A program made the translations under genes and the position numbers. The notes beneath the pieces are model-generated. The model saw nothing but the letters and a program-made list of their open reading frames with translations. It was not told the DNA's origin and made no database searches. 11,401 nt of DNA from Streptomyces sp. NRRL WC-3549 (lineage in GTDB: Bacteria; Actinomycetota; Actinomycetes; Streptomycetales; Streptomycetaceae): positions 100,523-111,923 of the forward strand of contig NZ_KL585383.1 of NCBI RefSeq assembly GCF_000721935.1. The letters are read 5' to 3'. Position 1 is the stretch's first letter. Every line of letters starts with the position of its first letter. Shown in pieces: positions 1-6,486 of this stretch.

Positions 1-509
1 GCCGCCACGGCCATCGCGCCCACGACGGCTTCCCGGTGCTGGTGGGTGGTGTAGGAGGAGATCTCCGCCTGGTGTGTGGCCTGCTCCGGGTCGTCCGCGT
101 ACCAGGCGCCCAGGGGCGCGATGCGCATGGCGGAGCCGTTGCCCCAGGAACCCTGCCCCTGGAAGAGCGCGGACGCCAGCTGCCGCCAGTCCCCGCCCTC
201 CCTCACCAGCCGCAGCAGGCGGTTCACGGCGGGCCCGTAGCCACGGTCGAAGTCATGGTGCCGGGCGAACGATTCGGCGAGAGCGTCCTGGTCGACGCGG
301 TGGTGGCCGGCGAGTACGGCGAGTACGGAGCACGCCATCTCGGTGTCGTCGGTCCACTGCCACGGGCCGGGCGGCAGCTCTCGTTCCTTGAGCAGCGGAT
401 AGTTGGCCGGGACGAAGAACTGGGAGCCGAGGGCATCCCCCACGGAGAGTCCACGGAGGCTGGCAAGGGCGCGTTCGAAGCGCCTGTCGGAAACGGAATC
501 AGCGGTCAT
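1..509 (-). CDS. ADP-ribosylglycohydrolase family protein, C-terminus cut off by window edge
   Basis: This gene is read on the minus strand from ATG at 509 and stays open to base 1, giving 169 codons of an expected roughly 300-residue protein. The family (DraG/ARH) removes ADP-ribose from proteins or small molecules using a binuclear magnesium centre. Visible motifs are GDALG at residues 24-28, WTDDTEMA at 52-59 (T53, D54 and D55 are expected metal ligands) and WGNGSAMRIAPLG at 122-134. The last third, with the second metal-binding aspartate motif, lies outside the window. The start is supported by GGAG (515-518) six nt upstream. The gene follows the phosphatase stop by 12 nt, so the two are probably cotranscribed. 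The substrate cannot be deduced; cytosolic, with no signal peptide. Family call is firm, substrate unknown. Confidence 0.93.
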   Translation of the reverse strand, partial: MTADSVSDRRFERALASLRGLSVGDALGSQFFVPANYPLLKERELPPGPWQWTDDTEMACSVLAVLAGHHRVDQDALAESFARHHDFDRGYGPAVNRLLRLVREGGDWRQLASALFQGQGSWGNGSAMRIAPLGAWYADDPEQATHQAEISSYTTHQHREAVVGAMAVA

Positions 510-521
510 CGCCGCTCCACT

Positions 522-1181
522 CTATCCGGTGGGGCCGTACGGCTCAGGGGTACGCCACCGCACGAAAGGCCGGTCGAGCGTGTAGCGGCCGTCCGGTCCG
601 AGCAGCAGCGTCCGCGTCTCACCGTTCCCGGGGTTGGAGAGCGACTCGAACTCCGCCACCGACCAGTGGAACCAGCGCATGCAGAACAGCCGCATGGTCA
701 GACCGTGCGTGACCAGCAGGACGTTCTGGGGATGGCCGGGGTCCTCGAAGCTGCGGTACAGGCTCTCCAGGAACGCGTCGACCCGGTCGTACACGTCCGC
801 ACCGGACTCCCCCTGGGCGAAGCGGTAGAAGAAGTGCCCGTACGCGTCCCGGTACGCCTTCTGCAGCCGGACGTCCTCCCGGTCCTGCAGGTTGCCCCAG
901 TCCTGTTCGCGCAGCCGGGGCTCCTCCCGGATCCGTACACGCGAGGGGTCGAAGCCGAACGATCCGAGCGTCTCGTGGGTGCGCCGGTAAGGGGACACGT
1001 AGACGCTGATCCGCTCGTCCCCGAACACCTCGCGCAGCTCGGCGCCGGTCTCGCGGGCCTGCCGCCGCCCCTTCGCGGTCAGCCCCAGGGCGTGGTCGGG
1101 CCGGCGTTCGTACACCGAGTCGTCGGAGTTCCCCTCGGACTCGCCGTGCCGGACGAGGACGATGCGTTGCGGTCGTGCCAT
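522..1181 (-). CDS. Histidine phosphatase family protein (phosphoglycerate mutase-like)
   Basis: A 219-residue protein of the histidine phosphatase superfamily, clade 1. RHGES at residues 11-15 carries the phospho-accepting H12 and the phosphate-binding R11. SPYRRT at 63-68 gives the second arginine (R66), and LLVTHGLTMR at 155-164 supplies the second catalytic histidine H159. GES at 124-126 (E125) is a plausible acid/base. Length and motif order fit a small cytosolic phosphatase rather than a glycolytic mutase, but the physiological substrate is unknown. It lies 12 nt upstream of the ADP-ribosylglycohydrolase gene and probably forms a two-gene unit with it. A TAGGGT hexamer ends 6 nt before the ATG, suggesting a leaderless transcript; the same bases also contain AGGG, a weak ribosome binding site. 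Family call is very secure. Confidence 0.95.
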   Translation of the reverse strand: MARPQRIVLVRHGESEGNSDDSVYERRPDHALGLTAKGRRQARETGAELREVFGDERISVYVSPYRRTHETLGSFGFDPSRVRIREEPRLREQDWGNLQDREDVRLQKAYRDAYGHFFYRFAQGESGADVYDRVDAFLESLYRSFEDPGHPQNVLLVTHGLTMRLFCMRWFHWSVAEFESLSNPGNGETRTLLLGPDGRYTLDRPFVRWRTPEPYGPTG

Positions 1182-1187
1182 GTGACG

Positions 1188-1193
1188 ACCCTA
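1188..1193 (-). promoter_or_regulatory. Candidate -10 element placing the phosphatase mRNA start at its ATG
   Basis: On the minus strand TAGGGT is followed by six bases and then the ATG at 1181. Actinobacterial leaderless genes typically show TANNNT about 6-7 nt before the start codon. No convincing -35 is seen. The alternative reading is that AGGG serves as a weak Shine-Dalgarno sequence with 7-nt spacing. Confidence 0.45.
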
Positions 1194-1261
1194 GAGGGCA
1201 TCCGGCGTGATCGAGCAGTCGCGCGGGAGCCACGGGCCATATGTGACCAAGGGAACCCGGG

Positions 1262-1284
1262 GACGGGCGGCGCGGGTGCCCGTC
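1262..1284 (-). terminator. Hairpin at the 3' end of the DUF4937 gene
   Basis: A perfect 7-bp stem, GACGGGC (1262-1268) with GCCCGTC (1278-1284), and a 9-nt loop. It overlaps the last bases of the DUF4937 stop codon (1283-1285). There is no T tract, which is common for Streptomyces terminators. It would separate this gene from the downstream phosphatase. Confidence 0.45.
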
Positions 1285-1888
1285 ACACCGTCCAGGACGG
1301 TTCGAGCTGCACCACGTCACCGGTCAGCGCCTCGACGTCCCTCTCGGTCTCCGCGCGGGCCGAGAGCCGGGCGGCGCTCTCCGGCCGGTACTTGCCGCGT
1401 TCGGCGCCGGACTGCCACATCGACAGGACCAGGAACTCGTGTCCCGGGGCCTCCCCGAAGAGTCCCCGCAGCATGCCGGGGGAACCGGCCATGGCGGGGT
1501 TCCAGACCTTCTCCTGCATGAGCGCGAAGTGGTCGACGCGATCCTCGCGCACCTGGCTGTGGGCCACCCGGACCACGTCCGCGTCGGTGAAGTGCGGCTC
1601 GAACCCCGTCTTCACGTCGAACCGGTACTCGAAGAGTTTGACCTGCGGGTCCCTGTACGTGCCGGCCTGCTCGGCGGCCGGCCGGTCGTGACCGCGGGCC
1701 ATGAACGAGTCGTAGAAGACGCGGTTCTCCCAGAACGCGAAGACGTGGGCGACGTCGGGGCGTCCTCGGCTCCACCCACCGCCCTGCCCCAGGAATCCGG
1801 GCTCGCCGAGCAGCTCGGCCCACTTACGCTGCCCCCGCTCGAAGCCTCGACGGTCCACCACGGTGCAGCGCATCCACTTGACCAGCAC
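1283..1888 (-). CDS. DUF4937 / YdbC-like protein with two ABM-like halves
   Basis: A 201-residue cytosolic protein that I recognise as the DUF4937 (YdbC-like) family, common in actinomycetes and of unknown function. It appears to be an internal duplication. Residues about 1-65 start LVKWMRCTV and end with AFWENRVFYDSFM. Residues about 102-170 start VVRVAHSQV and end with LSMWQSGAERGKY. Each half therefore has a first strand, a helix, and a 'strand + W + tyrosine helix' ending, as in dimeric alpha/beta-barrel (antibiotic-biosynthesis-monooxygenase-like) domains. A heme- or small-molecule-binding role is conceivable but is not shown by any motif. The start is GTG at 1888, chosen because MLVKW is the usual family beginning; no good ribosome binding site precedes it. 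The gene is divergent from the terD-like gene. Confidence 0.82.
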   Translation of the reverse strand: MLVKWMRCTVVDRRGFERGQRKWAELLGEPGFLGQGGGWSRGRPDVAHVFAFWENRVFYDSFMARGHDRPAAEQAGTYRDPQVKLFEYRFDVKTGFEPHFTDADVVRVAHSQVREDRVDHFALMQEKVWNPAMAGSPGMLRGLFGEAPGHEFLVLSMWQSGAERGKYRPESAARLSARAETERDVEALTGDVVQLEPSWTV

Positions 1889-2116
1889 CGCGCCATCGTA
1901 CGGGGCGAGGGGTGGCGTGCGTCACTCCCGTCCCGGTCCGGTACGACGGTGCCGCCGCCACCGATCATCCCCGGCCATGCGGTGGCCCGAATCCGCCGCA
2001 AGAACCCAACACGGTTGGCTCCGCGCGACGTTGCCGACATCATCGGAGTGGAAGCTGCCGACCTGCGCAGCGGCGCCATCCGGAGGGCGCCGGCCGGCGG
2101 CAAGGAGGGAAGTCCG
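1889..2116. promoter_or_regulatory. Divergent intergenic region with the terD ribosome binding site
   Basis: This 228-bp gap must hold the promoters of the DUF4937 gene (minus) and the terD-like gene (plus). The only strong signal is AAGGAGG at 2102-2108, eight nt before the ATG at 2117, which fixes the terD start. A short GGCGCC inverted pair (2073-2078 and 2086-2091) lies just upstream and could form a small hairpin near the leader. I see no convincing -35/-10 pair. Confidence 0.55.
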
Positions 2117-2647
2117 ATGAGCACGCCCAACAAGGACCTCGACAAGGTCGAGGTGCGGATCAAATGGGACCCCAGCGCGGCCGGTGAGGCGGCCAACGAC
2201 CTCGACATCATCGCGGGCGCGTACACGGCGGACGAGCCGTTCGGCAGCCCCGCCTACCTCGTGCACTTCGACAGCCGGTCACCCGACGGCACCATCACCC
2301 TCGACCGCGACAGCAGGACCGGACAGGGCTTCGGCTTCGACGAGGTGATGACGCTCGAACTGGACCGGCTGTCGGAGACGTACTCCAGGGTCGTCGTCGG
2401 AGTCGCGATCCAGCAGCGGGACGGCCGCAAGACCTTCGGCGAGGTGGAGAACACGGCCGTGGAGGTCCGTGAGGGCTACGCCACCCTGTTCGAGGACGAC
2501 TTCTCCACCGTGCCCACCGCCACGGCCGCCGTCGTCGCCGAGTTCGCCCGGGACGCGGCGGGCGCCTGGGAGTTGCGGGCCGCCGTCCGCGGTTTCGACG
2601 CCGACCCCGAGGCGTTCGCCGCGGCGATGGGCGGCCGCGCCGGCTGA
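2117..2647 (+). CDS. TerD family protein (tellurium-resistance / stress domain)
   Basis: A 176-residue TerD-domain protein. TerD domains are calcium-binding beta-sandwiches found in tellurite-resistance and general stress gene sets, and Streptomyces encode many paralogues. Characteristic stretches are IKWDPS near residue 15, NDLDIIAGAY near 27 (acidic ligand side chains), VHFDSRSPDG near 49 and RTGQGFGFDEVMTLEL near 66, followed by VVVGVAIQQ near 92. Length is close to the usual 180-190. The AAGGAGG ribosome binding site eight nt upstream selects this ATG over upstream in-frame codons. No other ter genes are adjacent, so it stands alone and a role in tellurite resistance should not be assumed. 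The 3' end converges on nrdJ across a perfect hairpin. Family call is secure; function is not. Confidence 0.9.
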   Translation: MSTPNKDLDKVEVRIKWDPSAAGEAANDLDIIAGAYTADEPFGSPAYLVHFDSRSPDGTITLDRDSRTGQGFGFDEVMTLELDRLSETYSRVVVGVAIQQRDGRKTFGEVENTAVEVREGYATLFEDDFSTVPTATAAVVAEFARDAAGAWELRAAVRGFDADPEAFAAAMGGRAG

Positions 2648-2699
2648 CGTCCGGCGGGCCCGGCGCCCGGGGAACGGCCGGATTGACGGCACGAACCGG

Positions 2700-2731
2700 C
2701 GAAGGGGACCGGCCGTGGCCGGTCCCCTTCG
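2700..2731. terminator. Bidirectional terminator between the terD-like gene and nrdJ
   Basis: A perfect inverted repeat: 15 nt (2700-2714, CGAAGGGGACCGGCC), two central bases, then its exact complement (2717-2731). Realistically this is a 14-bp stem with a CGTG tetraloop. It lies 53 nt after the terD stop and 62 nt after the nrdJ stop, so it can serve both convergent genes. Short CTTC/GAAG ends replace a proper T tract. Confidence 0.85.
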
Positions 2732-2773
2732 TGTGCTGCAGGTCAGTCACGCGTACGGATCACACCGACGCGC

Positions 2774-2792
2774 CCGGGACGGTCGTCCCCGG
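2774..2792 (-). terminator. Small hairpin directly after the nrdJ stop codon
   Basis: CCGGGAC (2774-2780) pairs with GTCCCCGG (2785-2792) through a 4-nt loop with one bulged C. It begins at the base after the nrdJ stop. It may protect the 3' end or assist the stronger terminator at 2700-2731. Weak on its own. Confidence 0.35.
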
Positions 2793-5705
2793 TCAGCTGC
2801 AACCGCTGGTCGAGCCGCAGCCCTCGCAGATGTAGCAGGACCCGGCGCGCTGCATCTTCGTACCGCAGGAGAAGCAGAGCGGGGCGTCGGCGCTGATGCC
2901 GAGCTGCATCTCCACCAGTTCGGCCGAGGTGTGGGCCGTCTTGGGGGCGGGCTGCGTCGCCGAGCCTTCCTCGGTCACCGTGACCGCTTTCAGCGGCTCG
3001 GCCGCCTGCACGGGGGCGGACTGGGCCAGGCTCTCGACGTCCATGTGGTCGTCCCCGTACGACGGCTCGTACGAACCGGTGTCCAGGTGGCGCTGGCGCT
3101 CCTCGGCGGAGTGGATACCGAGTGCGGAACGCGTCTCGAACGGCAGGAAGTCGAGCGCCAGGCGGCGGAAGATGTAGTCGACGATCGACTGCGCCATCCG
3201 CACGTCCGGGTCGTCCGTCATGCCGGCCGGCTCGAAGCGCATGTTGGTGAACTTGGAGACGTAGGTCTCCAGCGGCACGCCGTACTGCAGGCCCACCGAG
3301 ACGGCGATCGAGAAGGCGTCCATCATGCCCGCGAGGGTCGAACCCTGCTTGGACATCTTCAGGAAGACCTCGCCGAGACCGTCGTCCGGGTAGGAGTTGG
3401 CCGTCATGTACCCCTCGGCGCCGCCCACCGTGAAGCTGGTGGTGATGCCGGGGCGGCCCTTGGGCAGACGCTTGCGGACCGGGCGGTACTCGACGACCTT
3501 CTCGACCGCGGCACGGATGGTGTCCTCGGTCTCCGCGGTCACCTCGGCCTTCTCCTTCTCCTTCTTCTTGGCGGAGAGGGGCTGGCCGACCTTGCAGTTG
3601 TCGCGGTAGATCGCGAGCGCCTTGACGCCCATCTTCCAGGCCTCGAAGTAGACCTCCTCGACGTCCTCGACGGTGGCCGTCTCCGGCAGGTTCACCGTCT
3701 TGGACAGCGCGCCGGAGATCCACGGCTGGATCGCCGCCATCATCCGGACGTGGCCCATGGCCGAGATCGAACGCTCACCCATGGCGCAGTCGAAGACCTC
3801 GTAGTGCTCGGTCTTCAGGCTCGGGGCGTCGATCACGTTGCCGTTCTCGGCGATGTGGGCGACGATCGCCTCGATCTGCTCCGGCTGGTAGCCGAGACGG
3901 CGCAGGGCCTGCGGAACCGTGCCGTTGACGATCTGCATCGAGCCGCCGCCGACCAGCTTCTTGAACTTGACCAGCGCGAGGTCGGGCTCCAGGCCGGTCG
4001 TGTCGCAGGACATCGCGAGACCGATGGTGCCGGTCGGGGCGATGACCGAGGCCTGGGAGTTGCGGAAGCCGTTCTTGGCGCCGAGGCGGATCACGTCCTG
4101 CCAGGCCTCCGTGGCGGCGGCCCAGACCGGCGAGTCCAGGTCGTCCACGCGGACGGCCTTGGTGTTGGCGTCGGCGTGCTGCTTCATGACGCGCTGGTGC
4201 GGCTCGGCGTTGCGGGCGTAGCCGTCGTACGGGCCGACGACCGCGGCGAGCTCGGCGGAGCGGCGGTAGGAGGTGCCGGTCATCAGCGAGGTGATGGCGC
4301 CGGCGAGCGAGCGGCCGCCGTCGCTGTCGTACGCGTGGCCGGTCGCCATCAGCAGGGCGCCGAGGTTGGCGTAGCCGATGCCGAGCTGGCGGAAGGCGCG
4401 GGTGTTCTCACCGATCTTCTGCGTCGGGAAGTCCGCGAAGCAGATCGAGATGTCCATCGCGGTGATGACCAGCTCGACGACCTTGGCGAAGCGCTCGGAC
4501 TCGAAGGACTGGTGGCCCTCGCCGTCGTCCTTGAGGAACTTCATCAGGTTCAGCGAGGCGAGGTTGCACGAGGTGTTGTCCAGGTGCATGTACTCGCTGC
4601 AGGGGTTCGAGCCGTTGATCCGGCCGGACTCCGGGCAGGTGTGCCAGGCGTTGATCGTGTCGTCGTACTGGATGCCCGGGTCGGCGCAGGCCCAGGCGGC
4701 CTCGGCCATCTTGCGGAAGAGGGACTTGGCCTCGACCTCTTCGATGACGTCACCGGTCATCCGGGCACGCAGACCGAACTTCCCGCCCGCCTCCACGGCC
4801 TTCATGAACTCGTCGTTCACGCGGACCGAGTTGTTGGCGTTCTGGTACTGGACGGACGTGATGTCGTCGCCGCCCAGATCCATGTCGAAGCCCGCGTCGC
4901 GCAGGGCGCGGATCTTCTCCTCCTCCTTCACCTTCGTCTCGATGAAGTTCTCGATGTCGGGGTGGTCGACGTCCAGGATGACCATCTTGGCCGCGCGGCG
5001 GGTGGCGCCACCCGACTTGATCGTTCCCGCGGAGGCGTCGGCACCGCGCATGAAGGAGACCGGACCGGAGGCGTTGCCGCCCGAGGAGAGGAGTTCCTTG
5101 GAGGAGCGGATGCGGGAGAGGTTCAGACCGGCCCCGGAGCCGCCCTTGAAGATCATCCCCTCTTCCTTGTACCAGTCGAGGATCGACTCCATGGAGTCGT
5201 CGACGGACAGGATGAAGCAGGCCGAGACCTGCTGCGGCTGGGGCGTGCCGACGTTGAACCAGACCGGCGAGTTGAAGCTGAAGATCTGGTGCAGGAGGGC
5301 GTAGGCCAGCTCGTGCTCGAAGATCTCCGCGTCGGCGGGGGAGGCGAAGTACTGGTGGTCCTCGCCGGCCTTCCGGTACGTCTTCACGATCCGGTCGATC
5401 AGCTGCTTCAGACCGGTCTCGCGCTGGGGGGTGCCGACGGCCCCCCGGAAGTACTTGCTGGTGACGATGTTGACCGCGTTCACCGACCAGAAGTCGGGGA
5501 ACTCGACGCCACGCTGCTCGAAGTTGATCGAGCCGTCGCGCCAGTTGGTCATGACGACGTCACGGCGCTCCCAGGCCACCTCGTCGTACGGATGCACGCC
5601 GGGGGTGGTGTGGATGCGCTCGATGCGCAGACCCTGCTTGTTCGCAGTCGACTTGGCTCCCTTGGTTCGGGAACCTCGTGCCGGGCCGCTCGCCGTCTCT
5701 GTCAT
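2793..5705 (-). CDS. nrdJ: Vitamin B12-dependent ribonucleotide reductase, class II
   Basis: A 970-residue cytosolic enzyme that reduces ribonucleotides to deoxyribonucleotides with adenosylcobalamin as radical source, independently of oxygen. C163 and C380 are the expected disulphide pair. NPCSE at 367-371 holds N367, the thiyl cysteine C369 and E371; the 11-residue distance C369-C380 fits class II enzymes. PTGTIG at 557-562 is the phosphate-binding loop. The tail is cysteine-rich: CFSC (944-947), CYIC (957-960), C963 and C969, probably a zinc ribbon plus the redox cysteines that re-reduce the active site. A Lys/Glu-rich linker lies at 713-721 and a low-complexity linker at about 890-925. 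The ATG at 5705 is chosen because GGGAGG (5710-5715) sits four nt upstream; the reading frame stays open further but is not conserved-looking. Downstream of nrdR on the same strand. Very secure. Confidence 0.98.
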   Translation of the reverse strand: MTETASGPARGSRTKGAKSTANKQGLRIERIHTTPGVHPYDEVAWERRDVVMTNWRDGSINFEQRGVEFPDFWSVNAVNIVTSKYFRGAVGTPQRETGLKQLIDRIVKTYRKAGEDHQYFASPADAEIFEHELAYALLHQIFSFNSPVWFNVGTPQPQQVSACFILSVDDSMESILDWYKEEGMIFKGGSGAGLNLSRIRSSKELLSSGGNASGPVSFMRGADASAGTIKSGGATRRAAKMVILDVDHPDIENFIETKVKEEEKIRALRDAGFDMDLGGDDITSVQYQNANNSVRVNDEFMKAVEAGGKFGLRARMTGDVIEEVEAKSLFRKMAEAAWACADPGIQYDDTINAWHTCPESGRINGSNPCSEYMHLDNTSCNLASLNLMKFLKDDGEGHQSFESERFAKVVELVITAMDISICFADFPTQKIGENTRAFRQLGIGYANLGALLMATGHAYDSDGGRSLAGAITSLMTGTSYRRSAELAAVVGPYDGYARNAEPHQRVMKQHADANTKAVRVDDLDSPVWAAATEAWQDVIRLGAKNGFRNSQASVIAPTGTIGLAMSCDTTGLEPDLALVKFKKLVGGGSMQIVNGTVPQALRRLGYQPEQIEAIVAHIAENGNVIDAPSLKTEHYEVFDCAMGERSISAMGHVRMMAAIQPWISGALSKTVNLPETATVEDVEEVYFEAWKMGVKALAIYRDNCKVGQPLSAKKKEKEKAEVTAETEDTIRAAVEKVVEYRPVRKRLPKGRPGITTSFTVGGAEGYMTANSYPDDGLGEVFLKMSKQGSTLAGMMDAFSIAVSVGLQYGVPLETYVSKFTNMRFEPAGMTDDPDVRMAQSIVDYIFRRLALDFLPFETRSALGIHSAEERQRHLDTGSYEPSYGDDHMDVESLAQSAPVQAAEPLKAVTVTEEGSATQPAPKTAHTSAELVEMQLGISADAPLCFSCGTKMQRAGSCYICEGCGSTSGCS

Positions 5706-5709
5706 GCCG

Positions 5710-5735
5710 CCTCCCATATGTGGGCAAAAACGCCC
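5710..5735 (-). promoter_or_regulatory. nrdJ ribosome binding site within two competing small hairpins
   Basis: The mRNA-sense ribosome binding site GGGAGG (5715-5710) overlaps the right arm of a CCCA-CATA-TGGG hairpin (5724-5713). The CCC of that left arm also belongs to GCCC of an alternative hairpin, GGGC-GTTTTT-GCCC (5735-5722). Both cannot form together, so the site could be hidden or exposed. Stems are only 4 bp, so this is suggestive rather than established. Confidence 0.35.
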
Positions 5736-5760
5736 TGAAGTGCCCAGATCTTCCCAGGGC
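5726..5760 (-). terminator. Terminator-like hairpin in the nrdR-nrdJ leader (possible attenuator)
   Basis: In the mRNA sense, GCCCT-(GG bulge)-GAAG (5760-5750) pairs with CUUC-AGGGC (5740-5732) around a 9-nt loop, and is followed at once by GUUUUU. This is the layout of a Rho-independent terminator, with a T tract that is rare in such GC-rich DNA. It is about 106 nt after the nrdR stop and 21 nt before the nrdJ start. An alternative GTGCCC/GGGCAC stem (5740-5745 with 5757-5762) would compete with it. Confidence 0.55.
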
Positions 5761-5777
5761 ACAGTGTGTGTCTGATA

Positions 5778-5844
5778 CTCCGGAGCGCCGCGCACAGCGC
5801 CCCGGAGCAGGTCTTGTACCGCCCGCCGCCGGTCCGGCCGGACC
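5778..5844 (-). other. Structured part of the nrdR-nrdJ intergenic RNA
   Basis: Two further elements lie in the leader. One is a hairpin, CTCCGG-A-GCGC (5778-5788) with GCGC-C-CCGGAG (5797-5807), giving 10 bp with one mismatch and an 8-nt loop. The other is a perfect 14-bp palindrome, GGTCCGGCCGGACC (5831-5844). With the terminator-like hairpin they cover much of the 160-nt gap. Function unknown; no cobalamin-riboswitch B12 box is visible. Confidence 0.5.
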
Positions 5845-5865
5845 CCGCCGGAGCCGGCCCCGTGA

Positions 5866-6375
5866 TCAGTCGGCGGCGACGGCGGCGGGGGCTTCGAGGA
5901 TCTCTCCGCTCCCCCGCTCCCCCGCGGGTGGCCGCTGCTCGCGGAGTTCCGCGATGGCGGCCTCGAAGTCGTCGAGCGAGTTGAACGCCCGGTACACGGA
6001 TGCGAAGCGCAGGTAGGCGACGAGGTCGAGCTCCCGCAGCGGACCGAGTATGGCCAGCCCCACGTCGTGCGTGGTGAGCTCGGCGCTCCCGGTGGCCCGC
6101 ACGGCCTCCTCGACCCGCTGGCCGAGCTTCGCGAGGGCGTCCTCCGTGACGGGACGCCCCTGGCAGGCCTTGCGGACACCGGAGATGACCTTCGTCCGGC
6201 TGAAGGGCTCGGTCACGCCACTGCGCTTGACCACCATCAGCGAGCACGTCTCCACCGTGGTGAAGCGACGCGTGCAGTCGGGGCACTGGCGCCGCCGCCG
6301 GATCGACGTCCCGTCGTCCGTGGTGCGGCTGTCGACGACCCGGCTGTCGGGGTGCCTGCAGAAGGGGCAGTGCAT
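5866..6375 (-). CDS. nrdR: Transcriptional repressor NrdR
   Basis: A 169-residue ATP/dATP-sensing repressor of ribonucleotide reductase genes. The N-terminal zinc ribbon is C3-C6 and C31-C34 (HCPFC and QCPDC), with the basic run RRRR at 26-29. An ATP-cone domain follows at roughly 46-136, starting VVKRSG and ending near [10 protein letters not shown]. The C-terminal tail (about 145-169) is low-complexity and poorly conserved in this family. The ATG at 6375 is preceded by AAGGAGG (6386-6392) ten nt upstream and gives the invariant MxCPxC start; the longer frame reaching 6450 is rejected. The gene leads an nrdR-nrdJ pair. Two NrdR-box-like sites lie 112 nt upstream of the start codon, predicting autorepression when dATP is plentiful. 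Very secure. Confidence 0.97.
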   Translation of the reverse strand: MHCPFCRHPDSRVVDSRTTDDGTSIRRRRQCPDCTRRFTTVETCSLMVVKRSGVTEPFSRTKVISGVRKACQGRPVTEDALAKLGQRVEEAVRATGSAELTTHDVGLAILGPLRELDLVAYLRFASVYRAFNSLDDFEAAIAELREQRPPAGERGSGEILEAPAAVAAD

Positions 6376-6449
6376 GTCTTCGAACCCTCCTTCGCAGCAC
6401 GACTGAATAGCCTCACCGGGTCCCTCACGGACCTGGCCGGGCAGCAGCA

Positions 6450-6476
6450 AGCATAGGCGATGGATCCGGCCCTCAA
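6450..6476 (-). promoter_or_regulatory. Candidate nrdR promoter
   Basis: On the minus strand TTGAGG (6476-6471) and TATGCT (6455-6450) are separated by 15 nt, so a transcript would start near 6443 with a leader of about 68 nt. The spacing is short for a housekeeping promoter. Placement directly downstream of the NrdR boxes makes it plausible, but another promoter inside the boxes is possible. Confidence 0.35.
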
Positions 6477-6486
6477 GGACCCGGGA

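Noticed and set aside
36..1691. 551-codon plus-strand open frame across three minus-strand genes
   Set aside because: It crosses the ADP-ribosylglycohydrolase, phosphatase and DUF4937 genes in antisense. It has no family resemblance and no good ribosome binding site.
2469..5738. 1089-codon plus-strand open frame opposite nrdJ
   Set aside because: It is an antisense shadow caused by the lack of T/A-rich stops in a GC-rich gene. The protein is a composition artefact (L/V/G/R-rich), while the minus strand encodes a full class II reductase with catalytic residues in place.
5706..5865. Cobalamin riboswitch before nrdJ
   Set aside because: Attractive because NrdJ needs B12, but I find no B12-box consensus or the usual ~200-nt architecture, and the gap is too short. 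From memory, in Streptomyces the B12 riboswitch controls the class I nrdAB operon instead.
5706..6179. Extended N-terminus of NrdJ through nrdR
   Set aside because: The frame is open to 6179 but overlaps nrdR and the structured leader. GGGAGG just before 5705 and the family-like N-terminus fix the start there.
6376..6450. Longer NrdR start at 6450
   Set aside because: It would add 25 unrelated residues before the conserved MxCPxC start and cover the likely promoter -10. AAGGAGG at 6386-6392 supports the start at 6375.
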